From Candidatus Kaistella beijingensis (lineage in GTDB: Bacteria > Bacteroidota > Bacteroidia > Flavobacteriales > Weeksellaceae): a DNA stretch of 64,000 bases. Numbering within the stretch: position 1 is the first letter of the stretch; the number at the start of each line of letters is the position of its first letter. The stretch is taken from assembly GCF_020084865.1 (NCBI RefSeq), contig NZ_CP071953.1, forward strand, positions 2,604,001-2,668,000. Direction: 5' to 3'. Shown one piece after another: positions 1-7,816 of this stretch. The position numbers and the translations under genes are program-made. The notes below the pieces were generated by a model. It did not search any database and had not been told where the DNA came from. It saw only the letters and a list, made by a program, of their open reading frames with translations.

Positions 1-1454
1 TTCACTCCCCAAGTAATATCATCCTGCATCAGTTTTCCCCATTGTAGATTTCCAGCATCCAGAAATTTTTTCCCATAACCGGTACTTCCTCGGAAATTCG
101 GGTCTAAAACTGCAAATCCACGGTTGGCAAATAACTGTGCGTAAGAATTAAAACCCCAAACACTTCGTGACCAAGGTCCGCCATGTGGAAAAACAAGAAG
201 CGGCAAATTTTTAGCGGCAACATTTTTTGGTAAGGTTAAATACGCCGGAATTTCAAGTCCGTCACTACTTTTGTAAGTAATTGGCGTCATTTCACTTAAA
301 TACTGTTCATACTGGTTTAATTTCGGACGAGGAGTGTACTGTTCAATAATTTTTTTGGAATCTCTGTCGAAGAAGTAGGCAATTGGAGCTTTGGTATCCC
401 CATAAACCGTAAAAAGCCATTTTCGTTCGTCTTTTGTTTGGCTATTAATCCAAATTTCTGCACCTGAAAATTTTGTTTTCAACAAATTATAATCTGCTTC
501 ATATTTTTTATCTTTGAAATAACGACGTTCTTTCTCACCAGTATATAAAGTGTATTGAAGTTCTCTTGTTAAATCACTGAAAACAACATCGTCTAAATCC
601 ACTTTTTTCAAAGGATCTTGTTCCACATCGCTTGTTGCGCCTGTTTTTGGATCCATCAGTACCAATTTTATCAAATCAGTTTCTGCACCTTTATTCGTTG
701 CAACATAAACTTTGGAGTTATCTTTATTAAAAGCAAATGGATACGCAGTTTCTAAAGCGTTTACAGAATAAATTTTGTTGAATTTTCCATCATCGGAAAC
801 GGACAGGAACTCTTTTGAGCCATCTTCTGCATTTCTGAATGCAAGTCGTGGTTTTTCGTCCCAATCAAAAGTCCAGCTACTAATTCTGTCGGTATTTTCG
901 TTCAATTTGGTCAGTTTTCCTGAATTCACTTCGAGTTTGTAGAGGTCGTGCCATTTTTCATCACGGTTGTTAAGTCCGATCATCATGATGTTCGGATCTT
1001 TTTTGCTCACCATGTAAATTGCAGCTCTTGCTTTTTCGAAAGGAGTTAAATTTCTACTTTCAGGAATTCCTGTTTTTGAATCTGCAGGATCAGAAGGAGA
1101 AACCGCAAAAATATTGTAATTTTCGTTTCCGCCTTTGTCTTTAGAATACAAGATGTATTTTCCGTCCTGTGTCCAAAAATATCCTGCAGAAGGTCTTTCC
1201 AAATTGGTGAGGCGTTTTGCTTTAGTAAAGGGTTCGTCAAATTTTTTCACCCAAATGTTCATGGTGCCGTTATAAGCTTTCATAAACGAGATGAATTTTC
1301 CGTCGGGACTGAGTTGGCCACCAGAAATTTCAGGATTGTCGAAAAATATGCTTCGATCAATGAGCGGAATTTCGTTGGAATTTGATTTTTTTTGTGCAGC
1401 AACTTGCACCGATAGAAGGCATGAAATCGCCAATAAAAAGATTTTCTTTTTCAT
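1..1454 (-). CDS. S9 family peptidase (prolyl oligopeptidase-like), 3' end beyond window
   Basis: The frame is open from an ATG at 1454 to the window edge, so the C-terminal part is missing. The N-terminus (MKKKIFLLAISCLLS...) is a signal peptide, so the enzyme is exported. It is followed by WD-like beta-propeller segments (ISGGQLSPDGKFISF, YFWTQDGKYILYS) and then, near the window edge, by the start of an alpha/beta-hydrolase domain (LPLLVFPHGGPW and GFAVLDPNFRGSTGYG). This is the usual S9 layout of a propeller gating a serine hydrolase that cleaves oligopeptides. The catalytic Ser, Asp and His lie outside the window, so activity cannot be judged. It is transcribed away from the DUF1801 gene. 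The family call is firm and the exact substrate is unknown. Confidence 0.85.
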   Translation of the reverse strand, partial: MKKKIFLLAISCLLSVQVAAQKKSNSNEIPLIDRSIFFDNPEISGGQLSPDGKFISFMKAYNGTMNIWVKKFDEPFTKAKRLTNLERPSAGYFWTQDGKYILYSKDKGGNENYNIFAVSPSDPADSKTGIPESRNLTPFEKARAAIYMVSKKDPNIMMIGLNNRDEKWHDLYKLEVNSGKLTKLNENTDRISSWTFDWDEKPRLAFRNAEDGSKEFLSVSDDGKFNKIYSVNALETAYPFAFNKDNSKVYVATNKGAETDLIKLVLMDPKTGATSDVEQDPLKKVDLDDVVFSDLTRELQYTLYTGEKERRYFKDKKYEADYNLLKTKFSGAEIWINSQTKDERKWLFTVYGDTKAPIAYFFDRDSKKIIEQYTPRPKLNQYEQYLSEMTPITYKSSDGLEIPAYLTLPKNVAAKNLPLLVFPHGGPWSRSVWGFNSYAQLFANRGFAVLDPNFRGSTGYGKKFLDAGNLQWGKLMQDDITWGV

Positions 1455-1526
1455 GGTTTTTGGTTTTAGTGTTTTTGTTATAATTGGAATATAAAATTAG
1501 TAATTTTTCACATAACGGATTAATAC

Positions 1527-1559
1527 TTTAATTAATTTTTAGTAAAAACCTTACTTTTG
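1527..1559 (+). promoter_or_regulatory. Candidate Bacteroidota promoter for the DUF1801 gene
   Basis: TACTTTTG at 1552-1559 matches the TAnnTTTG -7 box. A TTTA at 1527-1530 sits 21 nt upstream, where the -33 TTTG box is expected. The box ends 12 nt before the ATG at 1572. Confidence 0.4.
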
Positions 1560-1571
1560 TAAAAAAAATAT

Positions 1572-2033
1572 ATGCAAATTCCCACCAATTCAGTTGAAGA
1601 ATATCTGTCAAACGTCCCTGATGAAAGAAAAATCGCGTTCCAAAAATTAGTTGAAACCATTTCAGAAAACTTACCGAAAGGTTTTCAAACCAATTTAAGC
1701 TACGGAATGATTGGATGGAGTGTGCCGCTTGAAACTTTTCCTGCAGGTTATCATTGTTCACCTGGAACGCCGCTTCCGTTTATCAATTTGGCTTCACAGA
1801 AAAATTTCATTGCGCTGTATCACATGGGAATTTATGCGAATGATGAACTATTGAATTGGTTTGTGGAAGAATATCCTAAACATTCCAATCGAAAATTGGA
1901 TATGGGAAAATCGTGTATACGTTTCAAGAAACCTGATGAAATTCCTTTTGATTTAATTGCGGAATTGTGCAAGAAAATGTCGCCAAAAGATTGGATTTCG
2001 ATTTATGAGAAAATGCTGAACAGGGAGAAATAG
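1572..2033 (+). CDS. DUF1801 domain protein
   Basis: A 153-residue soluble protein. It starts with TNSVEEYLSNVPDERK and holds the block typical of DUF1801 (YdhG-like) proteins: LSYGMIGWSVP, then ISIYHMG-type text (FIALYHMGIYAN) and a C-terminal SCIRFKKPDEIPFDLI. The family fold is known from structures but no reaction is established, so none is claimed. The length fits the family and no residue looks missing. The gene is monocistronic between the divergent S9 peptidase and the convergent tsaC-like gene, with a promoter-like TACTTTTG just upstream. Confidence 0.8.
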   Translation: MQIPTNSVEEYLSNVPDERKIAFQKLVETISENLPKGFQTNLSYGMIGWSVPLETFPAGYHCSPGTPLPFINLASQKNFIALYHMGIYANDELLNWFVEEYPKHSNRKLDMGKSCIRFKKPDEIPFDLIAELCKKMSPKDWISIYEKMLNREK

Positions 2034-2045
2034 GATTTTTTTTGA

Positions 2046-2063
2046 CCTCAACCTTAACCTTAA
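2046..2063. repeat. Short CCTCAA/CCTTAA hexamer run
   Basis: Three tandem hexamers (CCTCAA, CCTTAA, CCTTAA) lie in the 35-bp gap between two convergent genes. The same words form a longer array at 52101-52157. Confidence 0.7.
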
Positions 2064-2068
2064 ATAAA

Positions 2069-2617
2069 CTATTCCCGAATCACTTTAATTCTTCCATCGC
2101 TCCAAACACGGATAATCGATGAGCCTGAATATTCCGAAACTTTATCCTGATTTTCTTCCACCACAAAATCCACCGCATCCACAATTTCATGAGAAATATC
2201 TAAAAATTTCATCGGTGATTTTTCTCCACTAAAATTCGCGGAAGTGGAAACCAAAGGTTTATTGAGTTTTGAAATGAGTTTTTTTAGAAAATCATTTTTT
2301 ACCAAACGAATTCCGATGCTTCCATCTTCTGCGAGAAGTTCTTTGGGTAAATTTTTCGGATGGTCGTAAATGATGGTGACTGGTTTTTCGGACAAGTCCA
2401 TAATTTCCCACGCCATTTCGGGAACATCCACCAAATCTTGCAAACGCTTTTCGGATTCCACCAAAATAATCATGGATTTGGTTTTTTCCCGTTTTTTGAT
2501 TTCAAATATTTTTTCTATGGCGTCGATGTTTGTCGCATCGCAGCCGATTCCCCAAATGGTGTCGGTTGGATAAAGAATGGTTCCGCCGGATTTTAAGGTT
2601 TGGATGATTTGTTCCAT
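2069..2617 (-). CDS. tsaC: L-threonylcarbamoyladenylate synthase (TsaC/Sua5/YrdC family)
   Basis: This family makes threonylcarbamoyl-AMP from threonine, bicarbonate and ATP, the first step of t6A37 modification of ANN-decoding tRNAs. Diagnostic text is present: GGTILYPTDTIWGIGCDA near residue 12, IKKREKTKSMIILV, IGIRLVKNDF and PLVSTSANFSGEKSP. At about 182 residues it is the short YrdC-only form without the Sua5 C-terminal domain. The ATG at 2617 is chosen; the open frame extends three codons to a TTG that overlaps the REP element. The REP-flanked RAYT lies directly upstream, so the promoter must run through or inside that repeat. Confidence 0.88.
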   Translation of the reverse strand: MEQIIQTLKSGGTILYPTDTIWGIGCDATNIDAIEKIFEIKKREKTKSMIILVESEKRLQDLVDVPEMAWEIMDLSEKPVTIIYDHPKNLPKELLAEDGSIGIRLVKNDFLKKLISKLNKPLVSTSANFSGEKSPMKFLDISHEIVDAVDFVVEENQDKVSEYSGSSIIRVWSDGRIKVIRE

Positions 2618-2673
2618 AATATTCAATAGGAGCGGGCTTTAGCCCGTTTAAAAATTGCCAAATTCCATTGGCT

Positions 2674-3120
2674 TTAGCCAAAATTTATTTTAAAAACTTC
2701 AAAACCATAATGTTTTATAAATTGCTCGTATTCTTCCGTGAATGACTTTATCCTATGATACTCTTCTTGATTTTTAATATAATTCCTAACCCTATCAATA
2801 TGAGATTCAGAAACGGAAACCGCTAAATACTCATCCTGCCAAGAAAATTTTTCAGAAATCAAATCATTTTTATTAATCCAATGTGAACTTTCTCCTTTTA
2901 TTAGTTGAGCAACTTTTTCAATTGTTTGATTAGAGCCCAATGAAATCAGACAATGACAATGGTCTGAAAAACCATTTACCATATCGATAAAAATTTCTTT
3001 TTCTTCAGAATTTTGCTTGATATGTTTCCACATCTTTACTCTTAAATCTTTAGAATTAAGGAATGGTTTTCTGTTGTGAGTAGAGAAAACGAGATGAATG
3101 TAAACTTTAATAAACGACAT
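2674..3120 (-). CDS. REP-associated tyrosine transposase (IS200/IS605 TnpA-like, RAYT)
   Basis: A 148-residue Y1 HUH transposase-like protein. It begins MSFIKVYIHLVFSTHNRKPF, the typical opening beta strand. The HUH motif appears as HCHCLISLG near residue 57 (H-x-H in this family), and a C-terminal tyrosine region follows (RNYIKNQEEYHRI). These enzymes cut and join single-stranded DNA at REP hairpins. The ATG at 3120 is chosen because upstream codons lie in the REP repeat. The 3' end also runs into the left REP hairpin. No stop or frameshift is seen, so it may be active. Family assignment is firm; mobility is inferred. Confidence 0.85.
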   Translation of the reverse strand: MSFIKVYIHLVFSTHNRKPFLNSKDLRVKMWKHIKQNSEEKEIFIDMVNGFSDHCHCLISLGSNQTIEKVAQLIKGESSHWINKNDLISEKFSWQDEYLAVSVSESHIDRVRNYIKNQEEYHRIKSFTEEYEQFIKHYGFEVFKINFG

Positions 3121-3150
3121 ATTATATCCAAAAATACAAATTTCTAAATT

Positions 3151-3201
3151 TTGGCTAAAGCCAAATTGAACTTTCAAATTAAAAAAACGGGCTAAAGCCC
3201 G
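3151..3201. repeat. REP hairpin pair, right side of RAYT
   Basis: TTGGCTAAAGCCAA (3151-3164) and CGGGCTAAAGCCCG (3188-3201) are palindromes sharing the GGCT(AAA)GCC core. They mirror the pair at 2633-2681. Confidence 0.85.
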
Positions 3202-3226
3202 TTCCTATTGATTTGTTTAGAATTAA

Positions 3227-3233
3227 AGTATCA
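3227..3233. repeat. 7-bp target-site duplication, left copy (AGTATCA)
   Basis: AGTATCA directly abuts the outer end of IS982 copy 1. The identical heptamer abuts the outer end of copy 2 at 9518-9524. The inner flanks of the two copies do not match. Confidence 0.8.
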
Positions 3234-4263
3234 ACCTGTTGTGCATTTAGGAATTAAAAAAAAAAGATTGTCCATTTGATTAAAAAATCGTATATTTAAT
3301 TGATTACCAAGTCATTAAATACATGAACAATCTTATTCAAAACTACAAAATTATTTTAAAAGAATTGACAAACACCTGTAAATATATTACTACAAGTAAG
3401 CAAATTAGGCTTCCAAAAATGTCTGATTTGGAACTTGTGGCACTCAACCTCACCGCAGAATATATGTCTATTAACTCTGAACTACAGTTATTTAGATACA
3501 TTTCAGGGTATGATTTGGAGGGAAGAATTGAAAGGAGTGTCTACAATAAAAGGAAAAGAAAACTTTTTCCCTACATTGAAAAAATCAGAGAAACCTTGAG
3601 CAGCAAGTTTTCGGATTTCACCGATGTCTTTATTGTGGATTCCACGCCAATTGAAATCTGTAAAATAAGTCGGGCAAATCGTTCTGCAATCTGTTCCACG
3701 GATGAGATCAAACCTGCATATGGATATTGTGCCGCACAAAAATCTAGGTATTTTGGCTATAAACTTCATGCGGTTTGTGACAAAAATGGAATCTTCCACT
3801 CGTTTGATTTTTCCCCTGCAAATGTTCACGACGTGAACTATCTGCACGACATTAAGGAGAATTTTGAAAACTGTTTATTAATCGGCGACAGAGGGTACAT
3901 CAGCAAAGAACTCCAACTGGATTTATTCAACTATTCCAAGATAAATCTTTCGGTTCCAATGCGTAAAAACCAGCATAATTTTGTGGACTTTTGCAAGACA
4001 AAATCAAAAATCAGAAAGAGGATTGAACTGCGAAGCAATCGTGAATACCATTGAAAAAAAATTAAATCATGAACAAACCAATATTTCGCAACTGTGCGGA
4101 CAGTTCTTAATAAATATTAACCTCGCAAAAACCTTTCAAGGTTTGGCAACAAGAATAGTATCAAAAATAACTTCTTTTACCATGATTCAATATCTAAATT
4201 TTTTCGTCTTCAAGAGAAGTTTAAATAAGTTAAAAATTAATTTGTGCTAAATGCACAACAGGT
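3234..4263 (+). mobile_element. IS982-family insertion sequence, copy 1
   Basis: The 1030-bp element has perfect 17-bp terminal inverted repeats, ACCTGTTGTGCATTTAG at 3234-3250 and its complement at 4247-4263. It carries one transposase gene that is frame-disrupted near its end. It differs from copy 2 at only about four bases (for example around 3509-3511, 3549 and 4230). Confidence 0.92.
3323..4250 (+). pseudogene. IS982 transposase, frame-disrupted before the C-terminus
   Basis: The first 235 residues match the IS982 DDE transposase. LSDLELVALNLTAEYM-type text (MSDLELVALNLTAEYMSIN) is near residue 34, the first Asp is in FIVDSTPIEIC, and the second is in LLIGDRGYISKE. The family then normally reads RIETLFSQLC, where E is catalytic. 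Here RIE (ending 4027) is followed by unrelated codons and a stop at 4052-4054. The expected SQLCGQFLININLAKTF continues in the +1 frame from 4086 to 4250. About 49 extra bases therefore separate the halves. Either the gene is dead and moved in trans, or a frameshift restores it. The same lesion is in copy 2. Confidence 0.8.
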
Positions 4264-4282
4264 TTTTTATATAAAATGATAT

Positions 4283-4309
4283 AAAAACCAGCCGAATTGG
4301 CTGGTTTTT
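4283..4309 (-). terminator. Rho-independent terminator of the lut operon
   Basis: AAAACCAGCC and GGCTGGTTTT form a hairpin around GAATT. Read on the minus strand it is followed by a T-run, and it overlaps the stop codon of the nucleosidase gene. Confidence 0.75.
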
Positions 4310-4883
4310 ATGTTAAACCCTGCAATGCTTTACTTAATGCCTTCGACGCTTTTTTCACTTCCTGAGTCCAATCATCAGCAGCACTGCCATCGGCACCGTC
4401 AGAGATATATTTGAGGCACAGAAAATCGATTTTTTCCTGCTCAGCGACTTTCGCCAACGCAAAAGCTTCCATATCGATGACATTATATTCAGGATTGATA
4501 TGCTCCATTTCGAATTGGTCGCCGGAACCGCAGATCCCGTTCGGGAGATGGCTTGTTTTAATTCCATATTCCAAAAGAATTGGTTCATCAGAAAATGGCG
4601 TCTCAAATTTCTTAAAACCCAATGCTCTTACATCCATATCCCGCTGGATAAAACGGTTGCAGTTAACAATACTTCCTCTGTCAAAAACTGTACTTCCTGC
4701 GGTTCCCAAATTGATTATGAGATCTGGCTTAGATTTTTGAATGGCTTTTGATAGATGATAAGTCGCTTTAATTTTTCCTACACCAACAAACAATTTATTA
4801 AAACTATCAAATTCTTTTCCGGCTTCTGATTCAAGGGCAAAAACCAAAAGGATTTTGTTGTAAAGCTTTCCGTTAATTGTCAT
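4308..4883 (-). CDS. Nucleosidase / purine phosphorylase family (MTA/SAH nucleosidase-like)
   Basis: A 191-residue PNP/UDP-family enzyme of the MTAN type, which cleave N-glycosidic bonds of 5'-substituted nucleosides. It begins ILLVFALESEAGKEF. The glycine-rich LIINLGTAGS is near residue 55, the substrate-binding IDMEAFALAKV near 137, and the general-acid Asp in YISDGADGSAADDW near 159. At 191 residues it is shorter than typical MTAN (about 230), so the active site may be altered. It starts one base after the lutC stop, making it the fourth gene of the lut operon inside the composite transposon. The true substrate cannot be told from sequence. What a nucleosidase does in a lactate operon is unexplained. 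Confidence 0.75.
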   Translation of the reverse strand: MTINGKLYNKILLVFALESEAGKEFDSFNKLFVGVGKIKATYHLSKAIQKSKPDLIINLGTAGSTVFDRGSIVNCNRFIQRDMDVRALGFKKFETPFSDEPILLEYGIKTSHLPNGICGSGDQFEMEHINPEYNVIDMEAFALAKVAEQEKIDFLCLKYISDGADGSAADDWTQEVKKASKALSKALQGLT

Positions 4884-4884
4884 T

Positions 4885-5478
4885 TTAGGGCATAGGTTTT
4901 TTCAGAAAGAACAAAGTCAATGTCCGTGCGCCCTGTGCACCATGTACCAAAACGGCGCTGATGTCTGCAGTTGCAGATGGCCCCATCACAAAACAGCCAT
5001 AATGCGAGTGTGGAAAATCTACTCTTTTGTAGGCGGTATGCATATTTTCGGTCAAATCTTCCGGATCCAGCAAAACAGCCAGATGCTGAGACAAATAACC
5101 TAATGAATTGGTAACCAGAGATTTTTCGGTAACCCAGACCATTCCCATCTCTGCCACACCAAACTCTGCACGGAAAACACCCAAATCCACATCATTAAGA
5201 TCCGCAGGCTTTTGCACGTGTATATCTTTATTCCCTGACCACTCTGGCGTTGCAGAGCAGGTGACCTTAATATCAGGAAGCTTTTTTCGCATAATCTCCT
5301 GCGCTTCTTCTACCGATGCGACATCATAAAAATCGACAGCGGCAATTTTGGCGTTAATCTCAAAAAGCGCTTTAAGATCTGCTCCTGGCTTTTTATAATC
5401 CGGGATGGCGGGATAATCCACTTTTTCGCGGTTAGCAAGATTGGTTCTTACCGAACTCAGTAATTCTTCTTTAGTCAT
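4885..5478 (-). CDS. lutC: LUD-domain protein LutC, L-lactate utilisation
   Basis: A 197-residue LUD (lactate utilisation domain) protein, the third subunit of the LutABC iron-sulfur complex that oxidises L-lactate to pyruvate. Recognisable text: FRAEFGVAEMGMVWVTEKS near residue 102, then GYLSQHLAVLLDPEDL and the C-terminal MGPSATADISAVLVHGAQGARTL, the usual LUD ending. The start at 5478 overlaps the end of lutB by 8 bp, indicating coupled translation. The gene lies in the cargo of the IS982 composite transposon and is richer in G+C than the core genes around it. Confidence 0.9.
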   Translation of the reverse strand: MTKEELLSSVRTNLANREKVDYPAIPDYKKPGADLKALFEINAKIAAVDFYDVASVEEAQEIMRKKLPDIKVTCSATPEWSGNKDIHVQKPADLNDVDLGVFRAEFGVAEMGMVWVTEKSLVTNSLGYLSQHLAVLLDPEDLTENMHTAYKRVDFPHSHYGCFVMGPSATADISAVLVHGAQGARTLTLFFLKKPMP

Positions 5479-6856
5479 TGTTTTTTCGGTTTTTTTTGTA
5501 CCAGTCTCTGAAGGTTTCTTTTTTCACGTCAGGCAATTCACGGTCTTCTACCCAAGGATCCAACGTGCTGTTTTCCAATAGAGATTTTGGGAGAATATTC
5601 AGCATATTATAAGTGGTCTTTTCCATCATTTTAAAAGCAGTTGCACTGCCCAGCATTCGGTCAGCAGCAGCAAATGCCAGCCTTCTGCCAAAAGGTGTTT
5701 TCTTTTTCTCCATCATCACTTTTCGCCACTCAATAATCTGGTCCGAAATATTAATATGAACGGGGCAAATCTCTGTACACGAGCCGCAAAGCGATGAATG
5801 GAAAGGTAATTCTGAATAGGTGTCTTCATCAAAAGTAGGATCCAGAATAATCCCAATCGGGCCGGAATAAGTAGCACCATAAGACAATCCGCCACTCCTT
5901 CTGTACACCGGGCAGGTATTCATACAGGCACCACAACGGATACACTTGAGAGAATGCCAGAACTTGTCCATAGACAATCGTTTGCTCCTACCATTATCTG
6001 TGAGTACAATGTGCATCTCAGATCCTTCTCTTGGGCCTGAAAAATGAGAAGTATACTGCGTTGCCGGCGTCCCTAAAGCACTGCGGGAAAGTAGTCTGAT
6101 AAAAACACCCAGATCTTCTACCTTCGGCAGGATCTTTTCTATACCAATACTGGCAATATGAAGCGGTGGAATGCTTGCAGTAAGATCGGCATTACCTTCA
6201 TTAGTACAGACTACAAAAGTACCGGTTTCGGCAACGGCAAAATTGGCGCCTGTCATCCCGGCATCTGCCACCAAAAATTTGGGCCGGGCATTGTTCCTCA
6301 TTGCTTCTGCGAGAGAATGCGGATCATCATCGTTGGGATCCGTACCAATTTTATCTGCAAATAGTTTGGCAATATCTTCTGTCGTTTTTTGGATGGCAGG
6401 CATTACAATATGACTTGGGCGCTCGTCTGATAGTTGCTGGATTCGCTCACCCAGATCGGTCTCCAGGACATCAATTCCTCGTTCTTCAAGAAAAGGTGTC
6501 ATCCCGCATTCTTCCTGCAGCATCGATTTGCTTTTGATGATGCGCTTTGCGCCGTGGGAATTCAGAATATCAAAAACAATAGCATTATGTTCATCGGCAT
6601 CTTTTGCAAAGTGAACAGTGATACCGTTTTCCTCGGCTTTTGTTGCAAACTGTTCAATGTAGTGATCCAAATGCGTCAGCGTATGTTCTTTGATTTGCGA
6701 AGCCAGATTCCTAAGCTCTTCCCATTCCGGAATCTCAGAGGATACTTTACTACGTTTAATGATAGTATTATAAAGATTTTTATCGTGTTGCGCCTCGTGA
6801 ACATCATCCTGCTTGATGAACTTGCGGGCGTTATCTTCTACGTTTACTTTTCCCAT
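5471..6856 (-). CDS. lutB: Iron-sulfur protein LutB, L-lactate utilisation
   Basis: A 461-residue LutB/LldF-family protein. The N-terminal two thirds form a LUD domain (VADAGMTGANFAVAETGTFV near residue 196, GTPATQYTSHFSGPREGSE near 270). The C-terminal part has two 4Fe-4S clusters: CIRCGACMNTCPVYR near residue 305 and CGSCTEICPVHI near 357. It passes electrons from lactate oxidation in the cytoplasm, probably to the quinone pool. The end LPDVKKETFRDWYKKN is typical of full-length LutB. It lies 12 bp downstream of lutA and overlaps lutC. All cluster cysteines are intact, so the operon looks functional. Confidence 0.93.
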   Translation of the reverse strand: MGKVNVEDNARKFIKQDDVHEAQHDKNLYNTIIKRSKVSSEIPEWEELRNLASQIKEHTLTHLDHYIEQFATKAEENGITVHFAKDADEHNAIVFDILNSHGAKRIIKSKSMLQEECGMTPFLEERGIDVLETDLGERIQQLSDERPSHIVMPAIQKTTEDIAKLFADKIGTDPNDDDPHSLAEAMRNNARPKFLVADAGMTGANFAVAETGTFVVCTNEGNADLTASIPPLHIASIGIEKILPKVEDLGVFIRLLSRSALGTPATQYTSHFSGPREGSEMHIVLTDNGRSKRLSMDKFWHSLKCIRCGACMNTCPVYRRSGGLSYGATYSGPIGIILDPTFDEDTYSELPFHSSLCGSCTEICPVHINISDQIIEWRKVMMEKKKTPFGRRLAFAAADRMLGSATAFKMMEKTTYNMLNILPKSLLENSTLDPWVEDRELPDVKKETFRDWYKKNRKNND

Positions 6857-6868
6857 TGTTTGTGATTT

Positions 6869-7618
6869 TTAGAATGGTCCGTTATTCAAAACCTGAGCAA
6901 TATGTACAAATTTGAGGTCTGATTTTTCTCTTTTGGCAATGCCTTCCTGATGCATCAGGCAAGACATATCCGGGGAAACTACATATTCTACTTTATGCCT
7001 TGTGTAATCAGCAACTTTGTCCTGTCCCATCTTGGCACTCACGGCTTCATCGGTAACGCAGAACGTTCCGCCAAAGCCACAGCATTCTTGTGGCCTGTCA
7101 ATCGTTTCTACTTTAACTCCTGACACCTTCTTTAACAGATCTTCGGTTTTATTAAAGTAAGGTTCCTGCCACTCAAAACGGGATGCAATGTGTAAGCCGC
7201 GGATAGAACTGCAGGAATTATGGATAGCCACCGTATGCTGGAAATCTGCCCAAGGGAATTCTTCTATCTTGAGAACATCGTGTAAAAACTCTACTAATTC
7301 TATGGTTTTGTGACGGATTTCTGTAACAGTTTCGGTTTGCGGAATTGCATCCATATGGAGCTTGACGTGCTTGACACAACTCCCTGCCGGCCCAACGATA
7401 TAATCAAAATTCAAATCCTTAAAATTTTCACAAAACTGAGTTTCTGTCCTTATAGAATGTTTCTGATCGCCCTCATTGGCCATAGGCTGTCCACAACAAG
7501 TCTGCTGCAGAGGTACTGTGACCTCTACGCCCAATCGCTCCAAAAGCTCAAGTGTTGCGATTCCAACTTTTGGGTAAATCAGGTCTATATAACAGGGGAT
7601 AAACAGTGCTACTTTCAT
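6869..7618 (-). CDS. lutA: Fe-S oxidoreductase LutA, L-lactate utilisation
   Basis: A 249-residue protein with two cysteine-rich CCG domains that bind an unusual 4Fe-4S centre. CCG motifs are visible in QQTCCGQPMANEGD near residue 40 and PQECCGFGGTFC near 176, with further cysteines in GPAGSCVKH and SPDMSCLMHQEG. LutA is the first gene of the lutABC operon and acts with LutB and LutC to oxidise L-lactate. The 198-bp gap upstream must hold the operon promoter, but no good TAnnTTTG box was found there, which fits import from a host with different promoters. No transcriptional regulator such as LutR is on the cargo. Confidence 0.92.
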   Translation of the reverse strand: MKVALFIPCYIDLIYPKVGIATLELLERLGVEVTVPLQQTCCGQPMANEGDQKHSIRTETQFCENFKDLNFDYIVGPAGSCVKHVKLHMDAIPQTETVTEIRHKTIELVEFLHDVLKIEEFPWADFQHTVAIHNSCSSIRGLHIASRFEWQEPYFNKTEDLLKKVSGVKVETIDRPQECCGFGGTFCVTDEAVSAKMGQDKVADYTRHKVEYVVSPDMSCLMHQEGIAKREKSDLKFVHIAQVLNNGPF

Positions 7619-7816
7619 TACAAAATTTTCTAGGAACTCTAAATTAGCACTATTTCTTCTTTTCCTGATTAGGCTTAGGATGAAAAAAGCCTATACGAGA
7701 GGTTATTTATATTGAGTAAAAATAATTTGCCTAGCATGATTTGGAAACCAATCACCCATGAAGAAGAAACTGTGCATGACTTCTGAAAAAAATATAAATA
7801 TGCCTATGAAAAAGTT

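Larger units (their letters stand above)
2624..3210 (-). mobile_element. RAYT gene bracketed by mirror-image REP hairpin pairs
   Basis: The transposase gene is enclosed by inverted copies of the same two hairpins. The outer hairpin CGGGCTTTAGCCCG is at 2633-2646 and, in the opposite sense, at 3188-3201. The inner hairpin TTGGCTTTAGCCAA is at 2668-2681 and at 3151-3164. CAATAGG/CCTATTG extends the symmetry outwards at 2624-2630 and 3204-3210. This is the known architecture of REP-associated tyrosine transposases (REPtrons). Confidence 0.75.

Noticed and set aside
3234..4263. IS982 copy 1 as an independent insertion
   Set aside because: Its right flank (TTTTTAT) does not repeat its left flank (AGTATCA), whereas the outer flank of copy 2 does.
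4411..4740. Plus-strand frames inside the nucleosidase and lut genes
   Set aside because: All lie opposite genes with clear motifs and have no recognisable features of their own.
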